64,000 bases of DNA, from assembly GCA_021442155.1 (NCBI GenBank), contig CM038221.1, positions 41,425,648 through 41,489,647 of the forward strand, read 5' to 3'. Below the pieces are notes generated by a model that searched no databases, was not told where the DNA came from, and saw nothing but the letters and a program-made list of their open reading frames with translations. The DNA is from Cymbidium sinense. Lineage: Eukaryota; Streptophyta; Magnoliopsida; Asparagales; Orchidaceae. The position numbers and the translations under genes were made by a program. This document shows, piece after piece, positions 58,401 through 64,000 of this stretch. Position 1 is the stretch's first letter; the number at the start of each line of letters is the position of its first letter.

Positions 58401-60219
58401 AACATCATAGGTTCCCTAAAGACGCATGCACAGTTTTCTTAAAATAGAGAATGTTCCAAGTATTTTAAAGTAGAATGGAAATAAGCAAGCCATTGTTGTG
58501 CAGACCAATTACAACCACTGACTGGGATCCAAACATTAAGTGTGTTAGGCAGTTTGAACCTCACAATTTTTTGTGTCTGAGTCTATTACATTGATTATAG
58601 ACTCAAACTCCACTATACCAACCTGTATCAAAATTTTTCTTTCAAATTTTAATAGACACCCCGAAAATGGCACAAAGCATAAATTTAAATTGCTAATTAT
58701 ATGGCAAAGGGATATAAATGTCAAAGTAAACCATGTAACATAAACTACCACAATAAATTATAAATTAGCATCAACATCAATAGCCTTATACCAAATATTC
58801 GATGCAGTCTTAGGTTTGTCTCTTCGTAATTCATTCTTGTTGAGAATTAAATGCAGTATTACATATATTTTGATAAATATTTATGTAGAACTTAAAATAA
58901 TATTATGTTTGACCTACGCTTATACTTCTTAATCATTCCATATTCACTATCAACAACCCTCGTATTTATGCATTATCTATCATCTGATGTAGAAGCCTAA
59001 AACTCCTAAAACTATTTTTTACTACCTTATTTATTTTCAACATCAAGGATCAACATTAAGCCCTTATCTTTTTACTTTAGTTATGGATGTTCTTACGAGG
59101 CATTTACAAGAAGATGTACCTTGGTGTATGCTTTTTGCTGATGACATTCTTCTTGTTGATAAGACTAGAGAGGAGTCCATGAAACTTGAATTATGGAGGT
59201 CAACTTTAGAGTCTAAAGGTGCTTAAGTAGATCTAAAACTGAATATATGGAGTGTAATTTTAGTTGTAGAAGTTTTAGTGGTAGTGTGACTTTAGGTGAT
59301 CAAGTCATTAATAAGAGTGATTATTTATTTAAGCTCTATTGTTCAGTGAAATAGATGGAGATGTTATTAGTAGAATTCAAGTTGGATGGTTGAAGTGGAG
59401 GAATGCATCCGCCTATTATGTGATAGAAAAGTTTCACTTAAACTTAAAGGAACATGGTATGTTGGTCAATGAGAGAAGTATTAAGACAATGAGGATGCTC
59501 AGGATGAGGCTTTTACTCTTAGAGATAGAATCCAAAATGAGTATGTGGGAAAAGTTGGAGTAGCTCAGGTGATAGATAAGATTAGGAGAGCTTAGATGGT
59601 TTGGCCACATAAAGCGTGGCCGTCCAATGACCATTGGGAGAGAGTAGAGATTATTTTGTTAAGAAAAGTGGTAGACCTAAAAGACTTGGTTAAGATGTAT
59701 AAAAATGATCTTAGTATACTTGAATTAAATGAGAATTTGACACATAATAGATACAATGGAGACTGATAAGAAATTACCCCACCTAGTGGGGTTTAAGGCT
59801 TGTTGTTGTTGTTATTATTTATTTTCAACAGATGCTACTTGCACTACCCCTCTGGTATAGTCATCACTCACTTCACTCTTCCTACATTTGTCACATACCA
59901 ATCTCAAAATTTGCATTTCTATCATGCTCATGTTGCCTGTCAGTAACCGCACTATTACCCAATAGTTGAATCCACATAATACAGTCCGTTTAATTGCGAT
60001 TTTATAAATTTTATCTAAAGTAAATGACATTACATGATAAAAAAGATATTATTTCAGCAAATAACCTTTAATAATTTTGCTGTTTCAGAATCAAAAATCA
60101 CTGACCTGTGAAGCAAAAGCATTAAAACTCACAATTGGTCCAGCAATGTAAAGCGGAGCATATAGTAAGTAGGCAAGATATGTGATGAATGAGTATTGGC
60201 AAAAATTAAGGCTTCTTTC
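27754..60219 (-). CDS. GUP1-like: GUP1/HHAT-like membrane-bound O-acyltransferase (MBOAT), C-terminal 296 residues, 11 exons
   Basis: Exons in transcript order: 60219-60106, 56833-56709, 56622-56571, 56351-56289, 51908-51799, 51722-51630, 51513-51432, 51192-51115, 28102-28027, 27936-27887, 27801-27754. All introns are GT-AG and all phases agree; the total is 891 bp, 296 residues plus TAG. Motifs of the family: [19 protein letters not shown] (residues 20-38), YGFRW (54-58), [14 protein letters not shown] (80-93), IENMPKC (125-131), [12 protein letters not shown] (141-152), YIPLGGS (158-164), [10 protein letters not shown] (177-186) with the likely catalytic His182, then [24 protein letters not shown] and LMFHIRD near the end. 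At least six hydrophobic spans fit a multi-pass ER membrane enzyme that transfers acyl groups. The N-terminal ~230 residues and start codon were not found and should lie beyond 64,000. The coding sequence is intact, so the gene is probably functional. The plant substrate is not established by sequence. Confidence 0.93.
27887..27936 (-). CDS. MBOAT exon j
   Basis: It completes Gly and reads [16 protein letters not shown], the last membrane span. A run of T precedes the acceptor GGGCAG; donor AAG|GTATGG. Confidence 0.92.
28027..28102 (-). CDS. MBOAT exon i
   Basis: [13 protein letters not shown] continues CLM of exon h exactly as in family members, then [11 protein letters not shown] plus one base. 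Acceptor CTGGCAG, donor G|GTATGT. It is separated from exon h by about 23 kb of repeat-filled intron. Confidence 0.92.
28791..30040 (+). repeat. tandem duplication of a ~590-bp unit
   Basis: 28,791-29,379 and 29,380-about 30,040 match along most of their length, from ATTCATTGTTGCTTTCAAATT to GCATCCCAAGTTGGATGA. Shared landmarks include GAACCTATGCCAAAATTGATG and AAACGACTGTATTTTG. The second copy has an extra insert of about 75 bp (about 29,641-29,720) ending in (AAAT)n. Non-coding; it is not flanked like an LTR pair, so a simple duplication is likelier. Confidence 0.8.
30361..30790 (+). mobile_element. 3' fragment of an RTE-type LINE
   Basis: Frames read [24 protein letters not shown] and later [12 protein letters not shown], the C-terminal region of the plant RTE reverse transcriptase. 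It resembles 59,490-59,790. 5'-truncated and frameshifted. Confidence 0.75.
31081..32116. mobile_element. candidate MITE-like element with imperfect terminal repeats
   Basis: It starts GGGCCTGTTTGGTTCCGTGTAAA; the right end TTTACACATAACCAAACAG is its near complement, as in Tourist/PIF or hAT MITEs. The interior is extremely AT-rich and includes an (AT)n run. The last few bases of the two ends differ and no clear target duplication could be defined, so the right boundary is uncertain. A second CCAACCAAACGAG motif just inside (about 32,060) may be a nested terminus. Confidence 0.5.
31674..31726. repeat. (AT)n microsatellite
   Basis: About 26 uninterrupted AT units. Confidence 0.95.
32120..33140. 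other. AT-rich intron DNA, nothing recognised
   Basis: No reading frame, repeat array or boundary signal could be supported here. Confidence 0.5.
33144..33705. mobile_element. AGCTCG-rich MITE-like element
   Basis: The left end GGCTGCAAATGAAACGAGC and the right end GCTCGACTCGTTTGCAACCCT are imperfect inverted repeats. The interior is packed with GAGCTC/GCTCGA and TTGTTC motifs on both strands, giving many small palindromes. Flanks (ATAAAGC and ACAAAGC) may be a decayed 7-8-bp duplication, as for hAT elements. A related stretch continues to about 34,195. Confidence 0.6.
33720..34195. repeat. second AGCTCG-rich segment
   Basis: Motifs such as GAGCTGAACTTAAGC, TTCGGCTCG, CCGAACACGAGCTGTTCGC and ACGAGC recur as in the preceding element. 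It contains a short TATATATG run. Ends are not as clear; it may be an adjacent, more decayed copy. Confidence 0.5.
34196..37270. other. intron DNA without recognised genes
   Basis: Several short frames exist (for example in the CA/CT-rich stretch at 35.5-35.8 kb) but none has family motifs. The stretch 36.2-37.1 kb reads like decayed coding DNA (short partial frames in one direction), possibly an old retrotransposon gag, but I could not match it. Confidence 0.4.
37276..37515 (-). pseudogene. plant mobile domain (MAIN-like) remnant
   Basis: A 72-codon frame begins [21 protein letters not shown], which resembles the G-EMT-TL-DV-LLGLP motif of the plant mobile domain (aminotransferase-like) found in MAIN proteins and many transposons. 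The rest ([10 protein letters not shown]...) does not retain more motifs. It is a fragment, presumably carried by a transposon. Confidence 0.5.
37711..39130 (+). repeat. inverted-pair segment, left member
   Basis: It begins TGTCACACCCGC. The blocks GAAATTGTAATCTAATCAAATC and TTAATTCATATCAC (37.80-37.87 kb), and AAGAATCTTAAAGTAA and ATGTACATTTGC...TAAATGTCTTTGC...AATGTAAC (39.04-39.12 kb), reappear in reverse complement and in the same order at 48,575-48,139. The left member holds about 900 extra bases in the middle, including the 108-codon minus-strand frame. It may be an LTR or transposon end; the TGTCACACC start fits an LTR terminus, but the opposite end was not found. Confidence 0.55.
38216..38542 (-). 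CDS. unidentified 108-codon open frame between inverted arms
   Basis: A minus-strand frame from ATG ([19 protein letters not shown]...) to a stop, 108 residues, hydrophilic, no membrane span, no motif I recognise. The ATG lies 16 bp from an arm (38,558-38,640) containing GTGATATGAATTAAG. The inverted counterpart of that arm is at about 37,810-37,866, so the frame sits inside a roughly 0.8-kb inverted-repeat unit. Codon use is not AT-extreme and the frame is uninterrupted, which is unusual in this intron. It may be a transposon-borne or captured fragment; expression is unknown. Confidence 0.3.
   Translation of the reverse strand: MSLHFNVEKTDHEEIPYTKFEIQTDLTASEPKKILELQEITKCIKFPMLKLNQDALTNFTGGRTRFEMIPITRSNGRVSKDSKDGSFLHHRDLLTRQIFQSNSRPNEQ
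39170..39455 (+). repeat. ~158-bp tandem duplication
   Basis: GAAATATCTACATGTATCATTCATC...TTATTTATCTG (39,172) returns at about 39,330 as GAAATATCTACATTATTCATAC...TTATTTATCTG. Both are followed by a GCGAATTTAAA-TTAG block and GTATGTCTC-CGATTA...ACAGGTC. Two diverged copies, non-coding. Confidence 0.75.
39770..40130. other. GC-rich island, possible former first exon on the minus strand
   Basis: GC content is high with many CG dinucleotides, in contrast to the neighbours. Both strands are open: a minus frame of 63 codons (39,968-39,777) starting [16 protein letters not shown] and a plus frame of 75 codons starting [13 protein letters not shown]. On the minus strand a donor-like GTAAGTTGC follows at about 39,765. 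No homologue recognised. Promoter/first-exon capture is an inference. Confidence 0.4.
40300..40625. other. second GC-rich, pyrimidine-rich island
   Basis: CT-rich + strand with the partial repeat CTGCAGCAGTCG (two copies, about 40,428 and 40,477). Open frames on both strands overlap and probably reflect composition rather than coding. It resembles a plant 5' UTR or promoter; no gene downstream on either strand could be tied to it. Confidence 0.4.
40920..41890 (+). repeat. degenerate ~120-bp repeats
   Basis: A unit reading roughly TTATCA-GCAAA...TAGTTAAATATGAAATTTCAGAT...GCTGAACTTAGCATGATTGTTTGTCTATGTGG occurs near 40,928, 41,030 and 41,150, and again alone near 41,785. Copies are well diverged. 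Confidence 0.65.
41998..42280 (+). repeat. ~50-bp minisatellite
   Basis: About six units of TTTAAAATAAGTA-TCGTGCACATTGTTCCAATGTG-CGAGAAA. The fourth is shortened to about 36 bp by loss of its last part. Open minus-strand frames here are simply the repeat read in phase. Confidence 0.9.
42281..44135. other. intron DNA without recognised genes
   Basis: AT-rich with several A-runs (for example 43,030 and 43,300). A short segment at 42,350-42,480 is GC-richer (CGCGATATCGC, ACGACGTGATGGG-like). Frames of up to 108 codons at 43.55-43.88 kb lie on both strands and carry no motif. Confidence 0.45.
44140..44470 (+). repeat. degenerate ~60-70-bp tandem repeats
   Basis: The phrase ACACTTGATTTATGACAAGT and variants (ACTCGATCCATGATA, CACTTGATTTATATCAAGT, ACTTGGTTTATGATAA, ACTAGATTTATGACAAA, ATTTGGTTTATGG) recurs about six times, each preceded by an AAAATAG-TA segment. 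Confidence 0.75.
45990..46373 (-). CDS. unidentified 127-codon open frame
   Basis: Minus-strand frame starting right at the edge of the (TA)n tract: [20 protein letters not shown]...[20 protein letters not shown]... Residues are a mix of hydrophobic and charged with conserved-looking Trp and Cys positions, and the frame is uninterrupted. I do not recognise the family. The upstream side is disrupted by the microsatellite, so it is probably the surviving part of a longer transposon or host-derived frame. Confidence 0.3.
46372..46450. repeat. (TA)n microsatellite
   Basis: About 39 uninterrupted TA units. Confidence 0.95.
46955..47230 (+). other. GC-rich island with presequence-like frame and splice donor
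   Basis: An ATG at 46,960 opens 54 codons ([17 protein letters not shown]..., rich in Ser, Ala and Arg with few acidic residues, like an organelle-targeting presequence), ending at TGA 47,122. Two other frames stay open further, and a donor-like GTGAG|GTAAGATG lies at about 47,217-47,226. It could be the 5' exon of a plus-strand gene that is broken or captured. No downstream exon was recognised. Confidence 0.35.
48056..48165 (+). repeat. three ~40-50-bp repeats
   Basis: AGATATTGTTCGCTTATATTGTTACATT occurs near 48,054 and 48,095 (the second as CGATATTG...), then shortened near 48,131 as AGATATTGTTCACATTGTTACATT. Confidence 0.8.
48139..48575 (-). repeat. inverted-pair segment, right member
   Basis: Reverse complement of parts of 37,711-39,130 in conserved order (see that entry). 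The outer end in this orientation begins GTCACACCTGATGACACTTATC against TGTCACACCCGCTTAACCCC on the left. It is about 435 bp and lacks the central insertion of the left member. Confidence 0.55.
49400..49765 (+). repeat. degenerate ~80-90-bp tandem repeats
   Basis: A unit reading GGCCTTCTAATG-ATGTAAG-TC-AACTTATGTCCACAAGGCGGA-CC-AC recurs about five times. Non-coding. Confidence 0.75.
50146..50343 (+). repeat. recent 99-bp tandem duplication
   Basis: 50,146-50,244 and 50,245-50,343 are almost identical (TCTCTATTGCAAAAAGAGAGG... to GTTAGG-AAAA). The unit lies in sequence related to 20,870-21,010, where only one diverged copy is present. Confidence 0.92.
51115..51192 (-). CDS. MBOAT exon h
   Basis: 26 codons, [20 protein letters not shown] and then TILCLM, leading into a membrane span that finishes in the next exon 23 kb away. 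Acceptor TTTTTCAG, donor ATG|GTGTGT, phase 0. Confidence 0.9.
51432..51513 (-). CDS. MBOAT exon g
   Basis: It completes Trp and reads [18 protein letters not shown], a membrane span directly after the histidine block, ending ...SSLT. Acceptor ACACAG, donor ACG|GTAAAT. A different frame is open across this exon and its flanking introns; the splice phases and family motif show which frame is used. Confidence 0.9.
51630..51722 (-). CDS. MBOAT exon f, with the likely catalytic histidine
   Basis: It completes Arg and reads [15 protein letters not shown], then [11 protein letters not shown] plus two bases of a Trp codon. The WHD histidine is the residue expected at the MBOAT active site. Acceptor TGACAG, donor TG|GTAAAT. 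Confidence 0.92.
51799..51908 (-). CDS. MBOAT exon e
   Basis: [13 protein letters not shown] followed by the block [14 protein letters not shown], then two bases of a split Arg codon. The acceptor TGTAG|GTTGCAG was chosen over the next AG (7 bp downstream) because only it restores phase 0 after exon d and gives the expected SLV-G-I junction. Donor AG|GTACGA. Confidence 0.92.
51909..54560. other. intron between exons d and e, left part
   Basis: Non-coding AT-rich DNA. A GC-richer, purine-rich patch lies at about 52,490-52,680. A run of ATAATATAT repeats is at about 53,310-53,345 and GGCAAAAGGATCC-type short repeats are near 53,690-53,760. No gene motif. Confidence 0.5.
54562..54818. mobile_element. 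Mutator-type MITE with 11-bp target duplication
   Basis: The direct repeat CTATCCCAATG occurs at 54,562-54,572 and 54,808-54,818. Between them is a 235-bp element whose ends (AAATCTAACATGGTCCCCCGAC...TATTTGC and the complement of GCAAATAGTCAACGGACCAT...GATTT) are imperfect inverted repeats of about 35 bp. Duplication length and long termini fit the Mutator class. No coding. Confidence 0.7.
55880..56146. mobile_element. second, more decayed copy of the same MITE family
   Basis: It has AGTCCCCCAACAATTCGCATATG at the left and CACATGAAAAGTTTGAGGATCAT at the right as imperfect inverted ends, with AGTCCCTCA and GATCCCAATTTAG inside, resembling 54,573-54,807. The target duplication was not identified. 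It lies about 140 bp from MBOAT exon d. Confidence 0.5.
56289..56351 (-). CDS. MBOAT exon d
   Basis: 21 codons, [19 protein letters not shown] and then SL; an aromatic-rich membrane span followed by the RYFRFWSL motif. Acceptor ATGACAG, donor CTG|GTAAAC, phase 0. Confidence 0.92.
56571..56622 (-). CDS. MBOAT exon c
   Basis: 52 bp. It completes the serine and reads [17 protein letters not shown]. Acceptor TTCTAG, donor GGG|GTACGC. The preceding intron is only 86 bp. Confidence 0.92.
56709..56833 (-). CDS. MBOAT exon b
   Basis: It starts LDVPQKSHS directly after FASQ, includes [20 protein letters not shown] (a membrane span) and ends AFAN plus two bases (AG) of a split serine codon. Acceptor ATTACAG, donor AG|GTGAGT. 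Confidence 0.92.
56834..59026. other. intron between exons a and b, non-coding part
   Basis: AT-rich; minus-strand frames of 60-80 codons at 57.5, 58.0 and 58.6 kb have no family motif. The stretch just below 59,027 may be the decayed continuation of the older minus-strand RTE fragment (see 59,831-60,040). Confidence 0.5.
59027..59830 (+). mobile_element. 5'-truncated RTE LINE with perfect 16-bp target duplication
   Basis: The 16 bases TTATTTATTTTCAACA occur at 59,027-59,042 and again at 59,815-59,830. Between them the + strand encodes RT palm motifs [18 protein letters not shown] and [13 protein letters not shown] (catalytic FADD intact), LESKG, then [10 protein letters not shown], and the C-terminal region ending near HNRYN, followed by CCTAGTGGGGTTTAAGGC and a (TTG)n tail (59,799-59,814). 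Simple-repeat tails instead of poly-A are typical of the RTE clade. Frameshifts and stops break the frame. The long duplication marks target-primed insertion. Confidence 0.92.
59831..60040 (-). mobile_element. older RTE LINE fragment interrupted by the younger one
   Basis: The minus strand reads [20 protein letters not shown], then [20 protein letters not shown] and [11 protein letters not shown]. This is the C-terminal RT region ([30 protein letters not shown] in relatives). It stops at the target duplication of the plus-strand RTE element, which therefore inserted into this copy. It ends about 65 bp before MBOAT exon a. Confidence 0.8.
60106..60219 (-). CDS. MBOAT exon a (first exon visible)
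   Basis: 38 codons, phase 0 at both ends. It begins [11 protein letters not shown] and contains YAPLYIAGP and SFNAFASQ, a signature of the GUP1/HHAT branch. Acceptor TTTCTCAG, donor CAG|GTCAG. The preceding exon should end in the cysteine-rich loop of the family and was not found between 60,220 and 64,000. Confidence 0.92.
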
Positions 60220-61790
60220 CTGAGAAAGACAATAAATGCATCAAGTATAACCATTGTGAAATGTGGAATAGCATTGATAAAAAAACAGACGCAGAACAAA
60301 ATGAAGTTAAGTTTATGCAGGTAGAACTAGTATACACTTTCTAAATCCATGAAAAAGACAAAATAAACACTACCAAGAATATGACCATTTACTTTGCAAT
60401 TTATCCACTAGTTTCAATAAAATATCAAAGCATAGAAAAGTTTAGAAATATCAAATCTACACATTCAACGAAACATAAAAACAAGTCTCAAGATCATCCT
60501 CAACCCAAAAGTTTTACGACCTAAAGATCTCTTACTGCAAGTAAATTGATGTTACCAAGCGGTAACGTATATATCTATAAATCAGTATAGAAATGGTCAA
60601 TTTCAAGTAATTTTGCTATCTAGTAATTTCTAGGACAAACTAAATAGCCGATCTTAAATGGAAAGCAAAGACACCACTGAAAATTCATATTCCACCTGTC
60701 ATGTACACTGAAAAACAGGACAACTAAGTGTCATGCCATGTAGAAAAAGCCAACTTATTCAGTATGTCCTACGCTTGAATTGCAACTTGTATTAAGCAAG
60801 CTCAACATAATTTATAAACAACACATCAATAAGCAAAAGATATGTTGCATATCATAAGTGTTCCTCACTATGTTTCAGATTCAAGGGTAAATTTAAGTTC
60901 ACAAGATGATGGAGCTTTCCATGTTTAAGTGACAGTTTAGTTTTGGAGGGTGGGTGTAATGTTCTGATTAAAACAAGTGGAAAACAAACTTGACTAGACA
61001 TCTACAATTCATTATAATTGGGAAAGCAAAAGGAAAAGGTGAAGGAAAAATGGAATTTTAAAAGCTAAGTTGCTTAACAAAACCTAAGTCACATCATTTG
61101 CTAAGCACAATCTATATTAGATTTTAGCTGATTCCCCAAATCATGTTGATTTAGATGACTCATCCCTTTAAACCCATATATAGTTTGATTGGATTCAAAT
61201 CAACTATACTGACCTGAGTTTGACCTAAATCAAAAAAAGTCTTGATCATAAACATAAGACTTTGAAATAAGCACCTACACAAAATGAGGTGCAAATCTAA
61301 CCACTTGAAACCATAATGGAAATAGAAAAGGAGAAGGAACAAATATGGAAAATATCATTAACATTCTTTGAACTTCAGGAAATCAAATGTTCCTATTTTA
61401 TTCTCAAAATAAAGCAATTTCGGCAACATCTTTCTTCTCCAAGGATGTTAAGGCTTCTTTAGCAACAATACCATTTATTTGTTTGAACTGCCATCCTTTT
61501 TTGTGCTTTTATCTCTAGCTGATCAAAAACTATAAAAGAAATTTTATGCCTTATGTATTAAGTCAGAATCAATTCTCGATTCAACATATATCATCATTAG
61601 TATCTTGTAATCTTGTGCAATCCATTTTGTCTGCAACAAATTCAAAGGAAGCAAATGTATGGGAAATATCACTTCTCTTTAAAAAAGAAACTATAACAAC
61701 ACCAAATTCAAAAGTTTGGCCTCTTTAATCATATCCAGTCTTCTTGTCATTGGACCATACTCTTCAAAGTTCAATCTTACCCCTTTAAGG
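60220..61790. other. non-coding DNA upstream of MBOAT exon a
   Basis: I searched the minus strand for the preceding MBOAT exon (expected to hold an RMISFGYDYHW-like motif and a cysteine-rich loop) and found none. Frames of about 60 codons near 61.2 and 61.6 kb have no supporting motif. Confidence 0.5.
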
Positions 61791-61799
61791 ATGTTTTTG

Positions 61800-62110
61800 A
61801 ATTGCTAACCAAATGGTCGCTGGTACACTGTCGGTTGGAATGAAGCAGAGTTAATAAATACAAAGTGTACATTGCAGTGCATCCATACAAAACAGGATGT
61901 GAAATTAGAGGAACTTGATCTGCAAACCATATTAGTGTGAACAAATTCTATTTGTGCTAGCTCATTGTTCAATGCTTGCACTTTTTCTTGGCTAAGCATC
62001 CAAAAAAATGCTATTGAGTGAGCAATTATTTGAGCTTCACCAATCATTGAAATATCAAATCACGCCCAAAGAAGTGATTTAATTTAGCATCTTCATTCAA
62101 AGTTATATAC
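61800..62110 (-). pseudogene. possible Ty1/copia RNase H remnant
   Basis: The minus strand gives, in different frames, GEAQIIAHSIAFFW (compare EAEYRALA--AE--W) and ISHPVLYGCTAMYTLYLL (compare A-NPV-H-RTKHIEID-H-V). Their order and rough spacing fit copia RNase H, but several frameshifts are needed. Confidence 0.4.
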
Positions 62111-63193
62111 TTCAGATCAAAGAAATTTGATATCCCTAAAATAAGAAGTTAACCATTTCAATTATTCAAACACATGCTCCAAATATAAAAAATTATTTAT
62201 AGTCAATTCTCTACAAAGAAACAATAAGATATGCTTGTCTTATTGATGCATTTTCTATATTCAATATAAACATATAAATCACATAAATCTACTTTAAATT
62301 GCCTTATCTCCAACAGAAAGTACCCCTCCGTCTCTTTAAATAATCTTCAACCAGCATAACCTTCCATATCTCGTCATATATTCATCTTGATATTCTTATT
62401 TTAGCTACACTCAATTTGCCTATCAATGGCTGCTTTACTACCCAACAATCAAATTCAAACAACATAATTGGTCTAATTATAATTTTACAAAAAATTGCCT
62501 TCAAATCTCTATGATATTCTCTTAGTGTAAAATCACCATTTCAACCACCAAAATTAACTCTAGAAGGTATATTCCTATTCTTCAATGCAATAAATCCAAG
62601 ATACTTACACTTATCAACCCAACTATCAATTTAATTTAAACTAAAGTATTAGGGAAAAAACCCAACTATCACTATATTGCCTAATATTATTGACTAATAC
62701 TTACTAATATCACACTCACTAAAATTACAAATCATATATTCAAACATAATCATGTTGGTCCTAAACACTTCATGTTCTAAAAATTTTCTACGGTGTTCTT
62801 ATTTTGAAATTATTTTAACAAATAACTCAGAGATTTCGACAAAAAATAATACATGAAACAACTTCACTTTGAATAACCTCTATAAACATTTCCATAGATA
62901 ATACAAAATAGATACGGACTTAATGCAATCCAATTGTGATCAAGAATTCTTTAGTCACTTTACAATTACTTCTAATACAAGTTAATACTTTATCATACAT
63001 CTTTTTAATAACTTCAGCATACATTTTGCAAATAAAATTTTCAAAATGAGTAACAAATCAATTGTTTTGATATGTTATCAAAAGCCTTCTTAAAATGATT
63101 AAGAAACATTTAAGGATCCTTTTGTTACCCTCTTTTCAATTAATTGCTTTACCACAAACAATCACCAACATAGTGGATCCCAAATTGATTTGC

Positions 63194-63479
63194 TAAGGGA
63201 CCATTGGGATCACTTTTGTTTTTTGTTTTTTATTTTTATTTTGTTTTGTTTTGTTTTGCTTAAAAATAAAACTTGCTTGATTGTACTTGTTGATTTTAAA
63301 AACACTCAAAACATCTTTTAGATGTTTTGAGTGTTTTTAAAAATAATATTATTTATTTTTAAAAATAAAAAATAAAACCACATTAAAAACACTCTAAACA
63401 AACATATTTTTAAAAATAACATAAAAATAAAAACAAAAACAAAAACCTGAAAATAAAATTGATCCCAAACCACCCCTAA
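63194..63479. mobile_element. Tourist-like MITE with TAA target duplication
   Basis: TAA at 63,194-63,196 and 63,477-63,479 flanks a 280-bp element. Its left end GGGACCATTGGGATCA and right end (complement GGGGTGGTTTGGGATCA) are imperfect inverted repeats. A 3-bp TAA duplication with GGG-type ends fits PIF/Harbinger-derived Tourist elements. The interior is made of (TTTTG)n/(CAAAA)n-like inverted runs, so the whole element can fold. RTE coding resumes on both sides. Confidence 0.75.
63294..63342. other. perfect 23-bp hairpin inside the MITE
   Basis: Arms of 23 bp (63,294-63,316 and 63,320-63,342) are exact reverse complements around the loop TTT. Embedded in the MITE; typical of foldback-type MITEs that give rise to small-RNA precursors, but expression is not shown. 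Confidence 0.85.
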
Positions 63480-64000
63480 TATGAACATAACCTTTTGAAG
63501 TCTATATGCTCTATTACTCTCCTGCAAAATTTTTATTAAATGGTCCAAAGTTCAGCATGCCTAAAATTAAAACAATCCCACCATCTCATTTGTTCTTAAA
63601 TATTAATAACAAAATGCATCTTCTCCAATCATTTGACATATGTTAGCCTTCAAAATTCTAATTAAACGATTTATAAATCAAATCACTATAATATCACTCA
63701 TACTCTTTGAATCTCAATTGAACCTAAAGCTTTACATTAATGTTTAATGCTTAAACCTAACTCCAATTCACTTTTTAAGCTCAATCTATAGCATACTTCA
63801 TTATGTTCATTATATTTTCAAATAAAGATTTCCTCCATAATACTCTATTTAATAATTTCAAAAAATAGAGTTCAATTTTATTTTGTCTTCTTTTAGTATA
63901 ACTAACCTGACCAAAATCTCTAGGGTTTTTACCTTTTGTCATGGTTATTATATCTCTCACCTCTCCTTAAGCCTACAGTCAATTGTATCACATACATAAC

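Larger units (their letters stand above)
62300..63970 (-). mobile_element. RTE LINE reverse transcriptase, degenerate, split by a MITE
   Basis: On the minus strand from about 63,960 down: KNPRDFGQVSYTK and YFLKLLN; then MSNDWRRCILLLIFKNK (relatives: PDEWR-SILVPIFKNKGD) at about 63,630. The MITE follows; then ANQFGIHYVGD (relatives: ENQFGFMPGRS) at about 63,180, KMYDKVLT, HVLFFVEI in place of CMLFADDI (catalytic Asp lost), EYMICNFSE, SWVDKCKYLG and IIRPIMLFEFDCWVV near 62,460. Order matches plant RTE RT throughout. Many stops and frameshifts; clearly dead. It probably lies in the intron upstream of MBOAT exon a and may extend past the window. Confidence 0.85.

Noticed and set aside
60220..64000. 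Search for the N-terminal MBOAT exons
   Set aside because: A frame near 61,200-61,320 (FKWLDLHLILCRC...) superficially resembles the FRWH-C-N block, but it lacks the following ISFGYDYHW motif and its splice phase does not fit.
1..64000. tRNA, rRNA, organelle-derived inserts, CRISPR-like arrays
   Set aside because: No cloverleaf-like GC-rich gene with B-box, no rRNA core sequence and no organelle gene was recognised; the tandem arrays have no spacer/repeat regularity and lie in plant-type DNA.

Overview
The window looks like nuclear DNA of a flowering plant with a large, repeat-rich, AT-rich genome. The reasons are spliced GT-AG coding exons of a plant-type membrane protein, degenerate Ty3/gypsy elements including a chromovirus, plant RTE-type LINE fragments with (TTG)n tails, several MITEs, and long AT-rich stretches with no reading frame. 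A few isolated GC-rich islands (around 25.8-26.2, 39.8-40.6 and 46.9-47.3 kb) are reminiscent of monocot promoters or first exons, but the species cannot be fixed from the sequence. There are no bacterial or operon-like features.

One real gene is recognisable. It is a minus-strand membrane-bound O-acyltransferase of the GUP1/HHAT-like type (MBOAT family). Eleven exons between 60,219 and 27,754 join in frame to 296 codons plus a stop and encode the C-terminal part of the protein. The roughly 230 N-terminal residues expected for the family were not found and probably lie beyond 64,000. The exons form clusters (60.1 kb; 56.3-56.8 kb; 51.1-51.9 kb; 27.75-28.1 kb). The intron between the last two clusters is about 23 kb and holds most of the repeats in the middle of the window.

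Layout. 1-2.47 kb: featureless AT-rich DNA. 2.47-6.07 kb: a nearly complete LTR retrotransposon with a 5-bp target duplication whose interior holds only gag and a scrap of integrase. 8.6-12.4 kb: a minus-strand degenerate chromovirus (gag zinc knuckle, protease, RT, RNase H, integrase, chromodomain). 12.4-19.1 kb: a giant inverted-repeat structure whose arms carry about 250-bp tandem repeats around a 4-kb core; the core recurs inverted at 21.1-24.6 kb. 24.6-26.9 kb: unidentified coding remnants, a GC-rich island with 35-bp repeats, and a local duplication. 27.75-60.2 kb: the MBOAT gene. Its 23-kb intron contains a 590-bp tandem duplication, an RTE fragment, MITE-like elements, a plant-mobile-domain remnant, an inverted pair of related segments (37.7-39.1 and 48.1-48.6 kb) each next to a GC-rich island, and several minisatellite-like arrays. 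59.0-64 kb: nested RTE LINEs (one with a perfect 16-bp target duplication), a possible copia remnant, and a Tourist-like MITE inserted in an RTE reverse transcriptase.

Apart from the MBOAT exons, almost everything is transposon-derived or unidentified. The interest lies in the structure (nested insertions with target duplications, a foldback-like element, a very large intron) rather than in a new gene system.
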